Origin: Clytia hemisphaerica
Lineage: Eukaryota > Cnidaria > Hydrozoa > Leptothecata > Clytiidae
Length of the DNA: 64,000 bases
Direction of reading: 5' to 3'
Assembly (NCBI GenBank): GCA_902728285.1
Contig: CACVBU010001379.1
Span: forward strand, 310,001-374,000
Below the pieces are notes generated by a model. It was not told where the DNA came from. It saw nothing but the letters and a program-made list of their open reading frames with translations, and made no database searches. The translations under genes were made by a program, and so were the position numbers. Within the stretch, counting starts at the first letter, position 1, and each line of letters opens with the position of its first letter. Below are positions 63,981 to 64,000 of this stretch, in pieces.

Positions 63981-64000
63981 TGGTGTTGTCTCTTATTTTT

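Noticed and set aside
1-64000. CRISPR arrays, bacterial operons or prophage
   Set aside because: The repeats lack spacer structure and all genes are intron-bearing or animal-type; nothing prokaryotic was seen.

Overview
The window is nuclear DNA of an animal. The genes carry GT-AG introns with consistent phases, the DNA is AT-rich, and intergenic and intronic space is packed with short inverted-repeat elements and a broken LINE. The gene set (a SPEF2-type axonemal protein, a STELLO/DUF288 membrane glycosyltransferase-like protein, intronless rhodopsin-type GPCRs, METTL27-like methyltransferases, a secreted PAN/EGF protein) and the PHD-finger LINE ORF1 fit a cnidarian, perhaps a hydrozoan. That placement is inference.

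Layout. 0.1-1.0 kb is a 26-bp minisatellite. 3.4-6.65 kb holds a five-exon secreted PAN/EGF-like protein gene (+). 6.7-13.9 kb has no gene: a hAT-like MITE, an 822-bp element with a flanking target duplication, a second 26-bp minisatellite and a 660-bp foldback. 13.93-15.04 kb is an intronless GPCR (+). 15-23.4 kb has no gene but several foldbacks and nested inverted-repeat elements. 23.56-25.67 kb is a two-exon STELLO/DUF288 gene (+).

From 27.29 to 59.79 kb the minus strand holds 30 exons of one gene. Their phases join into about 1,147 codons of a SPEF2-like sperm flagellar protein, from the middle of its adenylate-kinase-like domain to the stop codon. The N-terminal exons are not recognisable up to the window end. 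One 8.9-kb intron (38805-47729) contains two intronless, recently duplicated GPCR genes on the opposite strand, local segmental duplications and a pogo/Tigger-type element. The next intron holds a broken LINE ORF1. Upstream of the last visible SPEF2 exon lie two intronless METTL27-like methyltransferase genes in convergent orientation (61195-61896 +, 63246-63980 -). Their 3' halves are almost identical while their 5' halves are diverged, which points to gene conversion.

The genes do not form one pathway. The main architectural theme is intronless genes inside, or apparently inside, introns of a very long SPEF2 gene, and heavy decoration of introns by MITE-type elements with TA or 8-9-bp target duplications.
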